Assembly: GCF_041435355.1 (NCBI RefSeq)
Contig: NZ_CP108442.1
Coordinates: forward strand, 558,001-622,000
Length of the DNA stretch: 64,000 bases
Source of the DNA: Streptomyces sp. NBC_01276
GTDB taxonomy: Bacteria; Actinomycetota; Actinomycetes; Streptomycetales; Streptomycetaceae
Direction of reading: 5' to 3'
How positions within the stretch are numbered: the stretch's first letter is position 1; every line of letters starts with the position of its first letter. The notes under the pieces are model-generated. The model was given only the letters and a program-made list of their open reading frames with translations. It was not told where the DNA came from and made no database searches. The translations under genes and the position numbers were made by a program. Positions 41,648 to 49,569 of this stretch are shown piece by piece.

Positions 41648-41701
41648 GCCACCCGGACGGGGTGGCGGTCACTCCCGAGCAGAGTGGCAGCCACCCCGTC
41701 C
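41648..41701. terminator. Large bidirectional terminator with two exclusive hairpins
   Basis: Twelve-base arms GGACGGGGTGGC (41655-41666) and GCCACCCCGTCC (41690-41701) are perfect complements, with an inner CACTC/GAGTG stem (41670-41674, 41682-41686). GCCACCC at 41648-41654 can alternatively pair with GGGTGGC 41660-41666. It sits between convergent tetR and terD genes. Confidence 0.7.
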
Positions 41702-41730
41702 GCAAGGCTCCCGGGGAGTTCCGCGCGGGA

Positions 41731-42276
41731 TCAGCCCCGCGCGGCGCCCATGACGCGGGCGAACTCCTCCGGGTCCGCGTCGAATCCCCGGGGGCGCGCG
41801 TCCAGCGCCCAGCCGCCCGCGCCGTCCCGGACGAACTCCGCGACGGTGGCCGCCGTGGCGTGCGCCACCTCCTCGAAGTCGCCGGTCGCGAGGTCGGTGT
41901 AGCCCTCGCGTATCCGCAGCCCCTTGCCGGCCACCCCGCCGAAGGTCTTGCGGCCGTGCTCCGCGGCGGGACCGGCGTCCTGGATCACCACGCCGACCAC
42001 CACCCGGCCCAGCTCCGGCGCCAGCCGGTCCAGTTCGAGGGTCATCACCTCGTCGAAACCGAAGCCCTGCCCGGTACGGCTGTCCCGCGTCAGGGTGATG
42101 GTGCCGTCGGGGGCGCGGCTGCCGAAGTGCACGAGGTAGACCGGCTCCCCGTGCGGGTCGGAGGCCGCGTACACCGCCGCGACGATGTCCAGGTCGTTGG
42201 CGGGGGTACCGGCCGGGCTGGGGTCCCAGCGCAGCGCTATCTCCACCTTGGCCAGACTCTTGCGTACTGCGCTCAT
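41731..42276 (-). CDS. TerD-family protein
   Basis: 181 residues. The TerD domain is visible as KVEIALRWDPSPAGTPANDLDIVAAVYA, GHGEPVYLVHFGSRAPDGTI and LTRDSRTGQGFGFDEVMTLELDRLAPELGRVVVGVVIQ. TerD proteins bind calcium and act in Ter-dependent stress systems. Some acidic metal-binding residues are shifted, so binding is not certain. It is the last gene of the LRR-ankyrin-MoxR-VWA region, 107 bp after the VWA gene, and may be regulated separately or as part of the operon. Confidence 0.85.
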   Translation of the reverse strand: MSAVRKSLAKVEIALRWDPSPAGTPANDLDIVAAVYAASDPHGEPVYLVHFGSRAPDGTITLTRDSRTGQGFGFDEVMTLELDRLAPELGRVVVGVVIQDAGPAAEHGRKTFGGVAGKGLRIREGYTDLATGDFEEVAHATAATVAEFVRDGAGGWALDARPRGFDADPEEFARVMGAARG

Positions 42277-42383
42277 CGAACTCCCCCTCCGCCCGGCCGC
42301 TTTGGCCCGTGCCGCCCCGCCATGCTGTCACGCGCAGGTGATCACGGGGTGCGGCACCGTACGTTCCCGGCCAGTCCGGACGG

Positions 42384-43685
42384 TCACCGGGTGAGGTCGA
42401 CGCGTACGGTCTCCACCCAGTGCGGCGGCCGCGGGGCGTCGGCCCCGATCAGCGCGGCGATCAGCCGGCAGGACTGCGGCTCCTGCGGCCACGGCGTGTA
42501 TCCGTCGGTCAGGACGACCACGACGTTCGGCCGGTCCGCCAGGGCCAGCGCGGCCCGTATGCCCACGCGCATGTCGGTGCCCCCGCCGCCGGCCAGTTCC
42601 ACCTGGCCGCCGCGGGTCACGCGGCTCACGGTCTGCACGTCGGCGTCGCAGGCCAGGACGGTGACCCGGTTGCCCCCGACCCCCACTTCCCGGAGCACGC
42701 CGGTGACCTCCCCCAGCGCCGCCGCGAGCTCCTCCTCGCCCATCGACCCGGAGGTGTCGATGACGATCGCGACCCTCGGCAGCGGGCGGCGCAGGCTCGG
42801 GAGCACGACGCGGCCGCCCAGCGCGGGCGTGCGGCGCGAGGGACGCCGGTAGGTGTAGTCGACGGCGCCGCCCGCCCAGGCCGCGGCCTCCCGCACCGCC
42901 CCGGACAGGGCGCGGCGCCAGTCCACGGTGGGCTCCAGCACCTCGCGGGCCCAGCGGTCCCAGCCGCCGGGAAGGGTGCCGCGGGTGCGCTGGTGGGCCC
43001 GCATGGCCCCGGCGGTGGCGCGGCGCAGGGCCTCCGCCTCCGCCGGGCCGATCCCGTTCGGGTCCCGTCCTTCTCCCCCGCCCGGCCGGGCCTCCCACGG
43101 GCGCGGGATCCCGTGTGACCCGGAGCCGCAGTCCACGCCGTGCGGCGGGGTCGCGGGAACCCCCGGCAGGTACTCCTCGAACAGACCGCCCGTGGCGAGG
43201 CCGAAGAGGCGGGGCTCCATCCGCCCGGCGGGCAGGGCCAGTCCGTCGGCGAGGAGGTCGTCGTTGATCTCGCAGTCCTGGGCGATGTTGACCCGGACGG
43301 GATCGCGCTGGTCGGCCGGCGGGAGCCGGTCGGCGCGTCCGTGGTGGTCGCGCAGCAGGTGGGCCACCTCGTGGATCCACACGCCCGCCAGCTCCGGTAC
43401 GGGGGTCCGCTCGACGAACGCGGGCGAGACGTAGCAGCGCCAGTTCCGGTCGACACCCATCGTGCCCACCCCGGACGGGCCCGGGGAGGGGACGACGGTG
43501 AGGGCGTAGAGCGCGGAGGCGAGGTAGGGCCTTGCCTCGGCGGCGGAATACCGGGCCGCGAGCAGCTTCGCCCGGTCCAGGACGGGACCCGGGGACGGTT
43601 CCGGGTCCGCGACCGGGCCCGGGACCCGCGCCCCGTCCGGGGAAGGGACCCGGTCCCGGTCCGGGTACGGCGCTTCGCCCCGCAC
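42384..43685 (-). CDS. DUF2201/VWA protein: metallopeptidase-like N-terminus and VWA-like C-terminus
   Basis: 433 residues. After a Pro-rich N-terminus, the putative metallopeptidase motif HEVAHLLRDH (about 106-115) and NIAQDCEINDDLLADG place it in the DUF2201 N-terminal family. The C-terminal half is a VWA-like domain with the MIDAS set intact: DTSGS (IVIDTSGSMGEEELAAALGEV), Thr in GGGTDMRVGI and Asp in VVVLTDGYTPW. Such proteins accompany MoxR AAA+ ATPases. It is 14 bp after the MoxR gene in the same operon. Its role may be substrate binding or protease regulation. Confidence 0.88.
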   Translation of the reverse strand: MRGEAPYPDRDRVPSPDGARVPGPVADPEPSPGPVLDRAKLLAARYSAAEARPYLASALYALTVVPSPGPSGVGTMGVDRNWRCYVSPAFVERTPVPELAGVWIHEVAHLLRDHHGRADRLPPADQRDPVRVNIAQDCEINDDLLADGLALPAGRMEPRLFGLATGGLFEEYLPGVPATPPHGVDCGSGSHGIPRPWEARPGGGEGRDPNGIGPAEAEALRRATAGAMRAHQRTRGTLPGGWDRWAREVLEPTVDWRRALSGAVREAAAWAGGAVDYTYRRPSRRTPALGGRVVLPSLRRPLPRVAIVIDTSGSMGEEELAAALGEVTGVLREVGVGGNRVTVLACDADVQTVSRVTRGGQVELAGGGGTDMRVGIRAALALADRPNVVVVLTDGYTPWPQEPQSCRLIAALIGADAPRPPHWVETVRVDLTR

Positions 43686-43699
43686 GGCCCCGCGCCCCG

Positions 43700-44905
43700 T
43701 CAGCGGGCGCCGGGCAGGGACCCGGCGAGCTGGAGCAGCTCCACGAAGGCGTCGATCCCGGCCGGTACGGGCCAGGCCGGCTCCCGCATCGCGGCCAGGT
43801 CGGCGGCGGCCCGCGCGGCCACGTCGGGCACCCCGGCGTCGACGGCCTTGGCGAGGACCACCCAGCCGGCCTCCCAGCGGGCGCGCGTCGGATCGCTCTG
43901 CACGGCGGCCACCACGGCGATCAGGAAGGCCAGCTGGCGGTCGCCGCGCTCGGGGAGCGCGAAGGCCTCCGGATGCGCGAGGACCCGCTCCGGGTCGGGC
44001 AGGTCGAGGTGCTCCAGGTAGGAGAGCAGTTCCAGGCCCGCCCCGTCACCGACCGACCCGGTGAGCACGGCGGACAGCGCCTCGCCGCTCGCGCCGGCCG
44101 CGTACCCGGTGGCGAGCAGGCGCAGCGCCATCTCCCAGGTACGGGGGGAGGGCCAGGCCCGGCCGCGGCCCTCGGCGTCGTTCGGCAGGTGGTGGACGAG
44201 GCCCGGACGGGCGGTGAGGAACCCGGAGATCACGCCCCGGGCGCGGGCTGCGGCGCCCGCGGCCCGTGCGGGGTCCACGGTGGGGACGGCCGCCTCGGGC
44301 CAGGTGCCGGCCATGCCGCGGGCCACCGTGAGCGGGTCGTGCGTCCAGTCGAGGTGGACGAACCGGTTGGCCAGCGGGGGGCTCAGGTGCCAGCCGTCGG
44401 CCGCGCTGGACGGCGGGTTGGCCGCCGCGACGATCCGTACCGAGGGGGGCAGCACCAGGCTGCCGACCCGGCGTTCGAGGACGACCCGCAGCAGGGCGGC
44501 CTGGACCGCCGGCGGGGCGGAGGACAACTCGTCGAAGAACAGCAGTCCGTGTCCGGTACGGGCCAGGCGCACCGCCCAGTCCGGCGGGGCCATCGGGACG
44601 CCGGTGGTGGCGGGGTCGTCGCCGACGATCGGCAGCCCGGCGAAGTCGGAGGGCTCGTGGACGCTGGCGATGACGGTCTCCAGCCCGACCCCGAGGGTGG
44701 CGGCCAGCCGCTCCATGCCGGCGGACTTGCCGATGCCCGGCTCGCCCCACAGCAGGACGGGCTGGTTGGCCGTCACGGCCAGTGCCAGGGCTTCGAGTTG
44801 GGGAAGGACTGCGGGTTCGCTGCGGGTGGCGCCGAGCCGGGCGTTCAGGGCGTCGGCGGCGGCCAGCGGTCCGGCCGGGTCGTGCAGCGGGCGCGCGGTG
44901 CTCAC
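43700..44905 (-). CDS. MoxR-family AAA+ ATPase
   Basis: 401 residues, GTG start overlapping the ankyrin gene by four bases (GTGA). Walker A GEPGIGKSAGME near residue 55, Walker B GLLFFDELSSAP near 125, sensor region VAAANPPSSAADGWHL, arginine finger NRFVHLD. MoxR ATPases act as chaperones that assemble or activate partner complexes, usually with VWA-domain proteins, which fits the gene directly downstream. Its ATPase is complete. Confidence 0.93.
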   Translation of the reverse strand: MSTARPLHDPAGPLAAADALNARLGATRSEPAVLPQLEALALAVTANQPVLLWGEPGIGKSAGMERLAATLGVGLETVIASVHEPSDFAGLPIVGDDPATTGVPMAPPDWAVRLARTGHGLLFFDELSSAPPAVQAALLRVVLERRVGSLVLPPSVRIVAAANPPSSAADGWHLSPPLANRFVHLDWTHDPLTVARGMAGTWPEAAVPTVDPARAAGAAARARGVISGFLTARPGLVHHLPNDAEGRGRAWPSPRTWEMALRLLATGYAAGASGEALSAVLTGSVGDGAGLELLSYLEHLDLPDPERVLAHPEAFALPERGDRQLAFLIAVVAAVQSDPTRARWEAGWVVLAKAVDAGVPDVAARAAADLAAMREPAWPVPAGIDAFVELLQLAGSLPGAR

Positions 44906-46857
44906 CGGTCCCCGCCCCCTTCCCCTGCTCCGTCGCTTCCTCCGGACCCCTCGGCCCCCTCCGCCCCTTCGGACCCGTCGGCCGGACCGGTCTCCTCGAC
45001 CCCGCCGAAGGGATCGACCTCGACCGACGGCCCTTCCTCCTCGAAGGGCTCGTCCTCGTAGGCGTCCTGCCACTCCTCGTCCGCCTCCTGCTCGTCCCGC
45101 CACTCCATGTACTCGTCGAAGTAGTCGGCTCCGATGTCCGGGTACCGCTCGTCCACCAGCTCCCGTACGAAGGTCAGGTCGTCGCGCCGGAAGCGGCGCA
45201 CCAGCTGGCTCAGGGACATCTCGGCCTCGTCGGTCACGTCGAGGCGTGCCCCCGCGTCGATCAGCGCCCGGACGAGGCCGGCGGTGCCGCCGTCCCGGAC
45301 GGCGGCCAGGAGCGGGGTGCGGCCGGGGTCGTCCTCGGTCTCCAGACCGAGTCCGGCCGCCAGCAGCCGGGGCAGGAGTTCCTTGTGCTCCAGGTGGGTC
45401 AGCATGTGGAGCAGGGTGCGGCCCTTGGCGTCCCGGACGTGGGGGTCGACACCGGCGTCGAGGAGGTGGAGCACGCCGGGGGCGTCCCCGTGTGCGGCAC
45501 GCAGGAAGAGGTCCCGGCGCTCCTCCCGCAGGGCGCGCGGGAGCCGCCCTTCGCCCGAGGTCCAGGACTCGCGCACGGCGAAGCAGCCGGAAACGGTCCC
45601 GCCGAAGGCCCGCAGGGCGCTCTCGCGCTGCTGCTCCTGCGCGGTGTGCGGCACGTCGAGCACGCCGCCCCGTGAGCGGACCTCGTGCCAGACACCGGTG
45701 CACCGCACCCGCACGGGCCGCGGGGCGACGGGGCCGGGCGGTCCCTCGGCCGGGCCGGCGCCGGGGAAGAGGGCGGCGACGACCAGGGGGTGCAGCGCGC
45801 CCGGGGCGATCCGGCCGGTCCTCAGCAGCTGGAGGTCGGGCAGCGGGTTCCAGGCGTACTCGGGCAGCCGGGGCACCCCGCGCAGCTCGTCCGGCTCGGC
45901 GAGGCGCACGCGCAACGGCAGGGCGGGGCCCGCGCCCTCCTCCGCCGGGGTGCAGGGGAGTTCCAGGAGTACGCGGCAACGCCAGTCGGGAACGTGGCGG
46001 AAGCGGTTCCCGGCGCCGGCCGCGGCCAGCAGCCGGACCTCGGACAGCAGCCGCGTCGGGTCCGGGCCGGAGGCCGCCAGTGACGCGAGGGCGTGCTCGG
46101 GCGAGCTGACCGACCGCTCCGGCAGGTCGAGGTCCAGCGTCGTGCCGGACACCGCGAAGGCTTCGACGAACTCACCGCGGGCCGACAGGACCGCGGCCCA
46201 TTCGGCACGGCCCGCCGCGTCGGCGGGTCCCGGGTCGGCGGTGGGCAGTTCGCCGTCGCCGAGCGGGGTGCCGTCGGGACGGAAGAAGGGGAGCCGGTCG
46301 GCCGGGCCGTAGCGGGACCGGAGTTCGGCCGTGCGCCGTACGTCCCAGAAGTGGCGGGCGGCCGTCCAGTCCTCGGTGATCCAGTCGATGCGGCTGCCGA
46401 CCGTGTGGTCCGGGGACAGCGGCCGGCACTCCAGCCGCAGCCGCTGCGGGCCGTCCACCATCCCGAAGGTGGTGACGTACAGCACGGGCACCAGACGTCC
46501 CCGGCGGGGCCCGCCGTCCGGGGCGTAGGCGGCCAGCAGGAGCCGGCGGCTCGGGGCGAGCGTGGTGCGCCCGCCCCGGACCCGGGGCAGGTGCCAGCGC
46601 AGCAGGTCGGGGGCGAGGTGACGCAGGTCCTCGGTGACCGCGTCGGCCACGGCGGCGCCGTAGCGGGAGGCGAGGGCCGCCGGGTCGAAGCCGATCTCGA
46701 CGGACGCGGCGGCGCACGCGGCCCGCCAGTCCCCCGCCAGGCGGTGCCGGGTGGCCTGCTCGATCATCCAGGCGGGTACGGCGTAGCGGCGGACCCGCAG
46801 CCAGGACGCCGCCGCCTCGGGTGACAGGGTCCCGGGCGCGCGGAGGTCGGGGCTCAC
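44902..46857 (-). CDS. Large ankyrin-repeat protein with unknown N-terminal region
   Basis: 651 residues from GTG 46857. The first 440 residues hold no recognised domain; it is mostly helical with conserved-looking SRRLLLAAYAPDGGPRRGRLVPVLYV. Ankyrin repeats follow at about 447-559, starting RRDLFLRAAHGDAPGVLHLLDAGVDPHVRDAKGRTLL-type units, three in number. A highly acidic tail (560-651) with DEEW, DEPFEEEG and Gly/Glu repeats ends the protein. The stop overlaps the MoxR start by four bases. A recognition or scaffolding subunit is inferred from ankyrins next to LRR and MoxR genes. Confidence 0.82.
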   Translation of the reverse strand: MSPDLRAPGTLSPEAAASWLRVRRYAVPAWMIEQATRHRLAGDWRAACAAASVEIGFDPAALASRYGAAVADAVTEDLRHLAPDLLRWHLPRVRGGRTTLAPSRRLLLAAYAPDGGPRRGRLVPVLYVTTFGMVDGPQRLRLECRPLSPDHTVGSRIDWITEDWTAARHFWDVRRTAELRSRYGPADRLPFFRPDGTPLGDGELPTADPGPADAAGRAEWAAVLSARGEFVEAFAVSGTTLDLDLPERSVSSPEHALASLAASGPDPTRLLSEVRLLAAAGAGNRFRHVPDWRCRVLLELPCTPAEEGAGPALPLRVRLAEPDELRGVPRLPEYAWNPLPDLQLLRTGRIAPGALHPLVVAALFPGAGPAEGPPGPVAPRPVRVRCTGVWHEVRSRGGVLDVPHTAQEQQRESALRAFGGTVSGCFAVRESWTSGEGRLPRALREERRDLFLRAAHGDAPGVLHLLDAGVDPHVRDAKGRTLLHMLTHLEHKELLPRLLAAGLGLETEDDPGRTPLLAAVRDGGTAGLVRALIDAGARLDVTDEAEMSLSQLVRRFRRDDLTFVRELVDERYPDIGADYFDEYMEWRDEQEADEEWQDAYEDEPFEEEGPSVEVDPFGGVEETGPADGSEGAEGAEGSGGSDGAGEGGGDR

Positions 46858-48005
46858 CGGTACACGCTGCCGATGGCGCGGAGGTCCGGGTGGGCCGCGC
46901 GGGCGGGGCGCAGCCGTTCGGTGAAGGAGCGCTTGACCCGGCGGGGCAGGCCGGGGCCCAGGCCGACGTGTTCCAGCGGGCTGTCGTCGGGCAGTGCGGC
47001 GAGGAGCTGCTTGGCACCGCGGCCGGTGATGCCGGTGTGGCGCAGTTCCAGGCGGCGCAGCGGGCTGCCGGGGAGGGCGGCGGCCAGGGCGTACGCGCCT
47101 TCGTCCCCGGGGTCGTTGCCGGTCGAGCCGAGGCTGCGCTCGGACATCGTGCGGCCGAGGTCGAGCGACTCGATCCCGTCCAGCGCGTCGGCGAGGGCGC
47201 GTGCTCCGGCGACGCCGATGCCGTTGCCGCCGAGACCGAGGCGGACCGGACGGCCGGGGCCGGCCTCCGCCGCGGCGGCGGCCAGGACGGCGGCGCCCTC
47301 GTCCCCGAGGTGGTTGGCCGGTACGTAGAGCTCGCTCACACCGGCGTCGCGGATGAGGGCGGCGAGCAGCGGGGCGTGCTCGGCGGTGAGGCCGTTGCCG
47401 CCGAGGAAGATCCGCTCCAGCGGCGCCCCCCGGGTGAGCAGGGCGTCCAGGAGCAGGCGTACGCCGTCGGCGCCGATCCCGGTGTTGACCAGGTCGAGGG
47501 TGCGCAGCGCGGTGTTGCGGCGCAGGAGCGCGGCGAGGGTGCGGGCGCCGTCGGCGTGGAGGGGGTTGCGCTTGAGCCAGAGCGCGCGGACGGTGGTGTC
47601 CTCCGCGAGGGCTCCGGCGAGGGCGAGCGCTCCGTCCGGGCCGATGCGGTTGCAGCCGAGGTAGAGGGTGTGCACCCCGTGCCCGGTGCCCGCGCCGGTG
47701 AGGCATTCGGCCAGGGTGCGGGCGCCGGTGTCGCCGAGGGCGTTGGTGCCGAGCAGCAGGTGCGCGGCGTGCGGGGAGGCGATGGCGGCGGGCAGCAGCC
47801 GGGAGCCCCCCGTGGGGCCGAGTCCCTGCTTGCAGAGGTCGAGGCGGCCGTCGGCGCGCAGGGTGCCGAGCGGGAAGGTCTCGTCGGCCTCGACGGGCCG
47901 GGCGTCCGCGAGGCGGGCGAGCAGCGGGTCCAGCGCCGCCGGATCGGCGAGCGGCATGTCGGGGTGCTCGATCGCGGGGCACCGTACGGGCGTCGGCTGT
48001 GTCAT
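46854..48005 (-). CDS. Leucine-rich-repeat (RNI-like) protein
   Basis: 383 residues from ATG 48005. The protein is a run of about ten 26-30-residue ribonuclease-inhibitor-type LRRs: LHLLLGTNALGDTGARTLAECLTG, TLYLGCNRIGPDGALALAGAL, ALWLKRNPLHADGARTLAALL, TLDLVNTGIGADGVRLLLDAL, with consensus LxLxxNxIGxxGAxxLAxAL. It ends with PRRVKRSFTERLRPARAAHP. It starts the operon and overlaps the ankyrin gene by four bases. RNI-type repeats bind protein or other ligands; no enzymatic domain is present. Confidence 0.88.
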   Translation of the reverse strand: MTQPTPVRCPAIEHPDMPLADPAALDPLLARLADARPVEADETFPLGTLRADGRLDLCKQGLGPTGGSRLLPAAIASPHAAHLLLGTNALGDTGARTLAECLTGAGTGHGVHTLYLGCNRIGPDGALALAGALAEDTTVRALWLKRNPLHADGARTLAALLRRNTALRTLDLVNTGIGADGVRLLLDALLTRGAPLERIFLGGNGLTAEHAPLLAALIRDAGVSELYVPANHLGDEGAAVLAAAAAEAGPGRPVRLGLGGNGIGVAGARALADALDGIESLDLGRTMSERSLGSTGNDPGDEGAYALAAALPGSPLRRLELRHTGITGRGAKQLLAALPDDSPLEHVGLGPGLPRRVKRSFTERLRPARAAHPDLRAIGSVYR

Positions 48006-48077
48006 CACCACTCCACCGGTTTCCTCGCCGGTGCCCGGCGACCCACCACTTCGTTGACTGCGTGCACGACGCCGTGA

Positions 48078-48095
48078 CGGCATGGAGGCATGCCG
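48078..48095 (-). terminator. Hairpin after the tRNA-like gene
   Basis: CGGCATG (48078-48084) and CATGCCG (48089-48095) form a perfect 7-bp stem with a GAGG loop, 22 nt beyond the 3' end of the tRNA-like gene on the minus strand. Confidence 0.45.
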
Positions 48096-48117
48096 GTACG
48101 GCGGTCGGAAGGAGACG

Positions 48118-48190
48118 CAAGACCGGTCGGATTCGAACCGACGTCCTCCAGCTCGATGCTTGGGCGCGACGACCTCTGCGCTACGGCCTT
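48118..48190 (-). tRNA. tRNA-like gene, anticodon unassignable
   Basis: The minus strand folds into a tRNA cloverleaf of 73 nt: acceptor AAGGCCG/CGGTCTT (one G-U pair), TA at 8-9, D-stem GCGC/GCGC with loop AGAGGTCGTC (GG present), and a canonical T-arm GTCGG-TTCGAAT-CCGAC. The anticodon arm is abnormal: 16 nt between D-stem and variable region, best drawn as CCA(A)GC/GCTGG with a bulged A and a 5-nt loop ATCGA, so there is no regular 7-nt loop and no confident anticodon. CCA is not encoded. It may be a pseudo-tRNA or a non-canonical tRNA-like RNA. A good -10 (TATGAT) lies 10 nt upstream. Confidence 0.55.
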
Positions 48191-48199
48191 GCTGAGGTG

Positions 48200-48205
48200 A
48201 TCATA
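48200..48205 (-). promoter_or_regulatory. -10 box (TATGAT) of the tRNA-like gene
   Basis: Minus-strand TATGAT at 48205-48200, about 10 nt before the 5' end of the cloverleaf, in a locally AT-rich stretch (48190-48250). The -35 is not clear. Confidence 0.45.
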
Positions 48206-48298
48206 CCGACGCGACGGCTGAAAATCGATCACCAGTTTGAAAAACCTGGTCCGCCCGGGGCGGTGACGGACCCGCCCGCCCCGGCGGCCGGCCCTGCG

Positions 48299-49351
48299 CT
48301 ACCAGTCCCCGTCCTGCACCGGCTCCCCCGGACGCGGGGCGTTGCCCAGCGGGATCACCTGGCCGGGGACCGGGGGGACCCACGGGGTGTGGTCGTCGCC
48401 GAGCCAGTCTCCGACCGGCTTGACGGCGCCCAGCGGCCCGGCGGCCGGGAGGTCGGCGCCGGTCTCGTCGTAGTAGTCGTACCAGGGCAGGCCGGCCCGG
48501 GTGTAGGCGGCCCGGTCCACGGGGGACGGCGGCGCGTCCTCGCCGGTGATGCGGCGCCACTCGGGCGGCGTCACCAGGTGGACGAAGACCCGCGCGGCCG
48601 GGCTGTCGGCCCAGGCGGCCGGTTGGCGGTCGTCGCGGTAGACCTCCTGGCGCATGGTCCCGCCGACGCCGAGCCCCATCGCCGGTGCCGACGCCCGGGG
48701 GGCGGGGGCAGCCGCCATCGGGGCCGGCGGCGGGGCGCCGTAGCCGAAACCGGCGGGCGCGGAGCCGGGGGCGGGCGGGCGGACCCGCAGCGCGCGCTCC
48801 CGTTCGGCCTCGCGCCACTTCTTCAGCTCCCGGGGGCTCAGCGCGAACGCCTGGAGCTGGACCCCGCCCGTGGTCTCCTCGCCCGTGACCTGCCCCTCGA
48901 CCGTGGCCCCGAGCCCGAGCGGCACGGCGACGAACTGGCGCACCGTCCCGTCGCCCGAGTTGATCCCGTCGAGCCAGGGCTGGCGCGGCAGCACCACGTA
49001 GTTCTGCGGCTTGCGCGACAGCCTGCCCGTCCACCGCTCCCCGGAGACGGCGCACACCTTGCCGACGCCGACCTGGAGGGCGGCGGGCTCCCGCGAGCCG
49101 CCGAAGCTGAGCCACATCGCCTCGCGCAGGTACACCGGCAGCATCACGCCGCCCTTGGCCCGCCACTGCGGCGGGACGGTGTCCGGATAGTCCTCGACCC
49201 GCCGCAGCGGGAACTCCCCCAGACCGGGCGGGAGCGCGTGCGTTCCCGATTCCGGGAGGCGCAATGTCCGGATGAACCGGATACGTACGCCTTCGCCCAA
49301 CAGGAGCGTGTTCCCCTCGACCCGTGCCCCGCCCGTCACTTCGTCCGCCAC
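48299..49351 (-). CDS. Conserved actinobacterial hypothetical protein
   Basis: 350 residues from GTG 49351, preceded by GGAGAAGGGGGG. No known domain. An N-terminal half of beta-rich type includes SRKPQNYVVLPRQPWLDGI and VPLGLGATVEGQVTGEETTGGV, then a Pro/Ala-rich spacer (about 190-225) and a second conserved-looking part ending VQDGDW. I believe it is a widespread Streptomyces protein of unknown function. It is the first gene on the minus strand upstream of the tRNA-like gene and is divergent from the glutamate binding protein gene. Confidence 0.7.
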   Translation of the reverse strand: MADEVTGGARVEGNTLLLGEGVRIRFIRTLRLPESGTHALPPGLGEFPLRRVEDYPDTVPPQWRAKGGVMLPVYLREAMWLSFGGSREPAALQVGVGKVCAVSGERWTGRLSRKPQNYVVLPRQPWLDGINSGDGTVRQFVAVPLGLGATVEGQVTGEETTGGVQLQAFALSPRELKKWREAERERALRVRPPAPGSAPAGFGYGAPPPAPMAAAPAPRASAPAMGLGVGGTMRQEVYRDDRQPAAWADSPAARVFVHLVTPPEWRRITGEDAPPSPVDRAAYTRAGLPWYDYYDETGADLPAAGPLGAVKPVGDWLGDDHTPWVPPVPGQVIPLGNAPRPGEPVQDGDW

Positions 49352-49569
49352 GCGCCGGCCCCCCTTCTCCTGTGACGACCCGGAACCGGCGGAGAATCTT
49401 CGGCCGGACCGGATCGTTATCCTCAAGTTTTACTCAGATCTAGTGACGCTGCGCCCGTCACCTTCCTAGCTTCCTCATACACGTGCCGTGACGCCCCCGC
49501 GGTTGCGCGCGTGCCCCCGTTCCCGCGATTTCCTCCCGTGGTTCCGCGTTTCCGACGAAAGAGTGCAGC

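Noticed and set aside
44902..48120. A 1072-residue minus-strand extension of the ankyrin gene
   Set aside because: The extension is in the wrong frame across the LRR gene; GTG 46857 with a 4-bp overlap is the natural start.
48005..48232. A 75-residue minus-strand frame across the tRNA-like gene
   Set aside because: Its VGSNPTG translation is the usual artefact of a T-arm sequence; the region is RNA, not protein.
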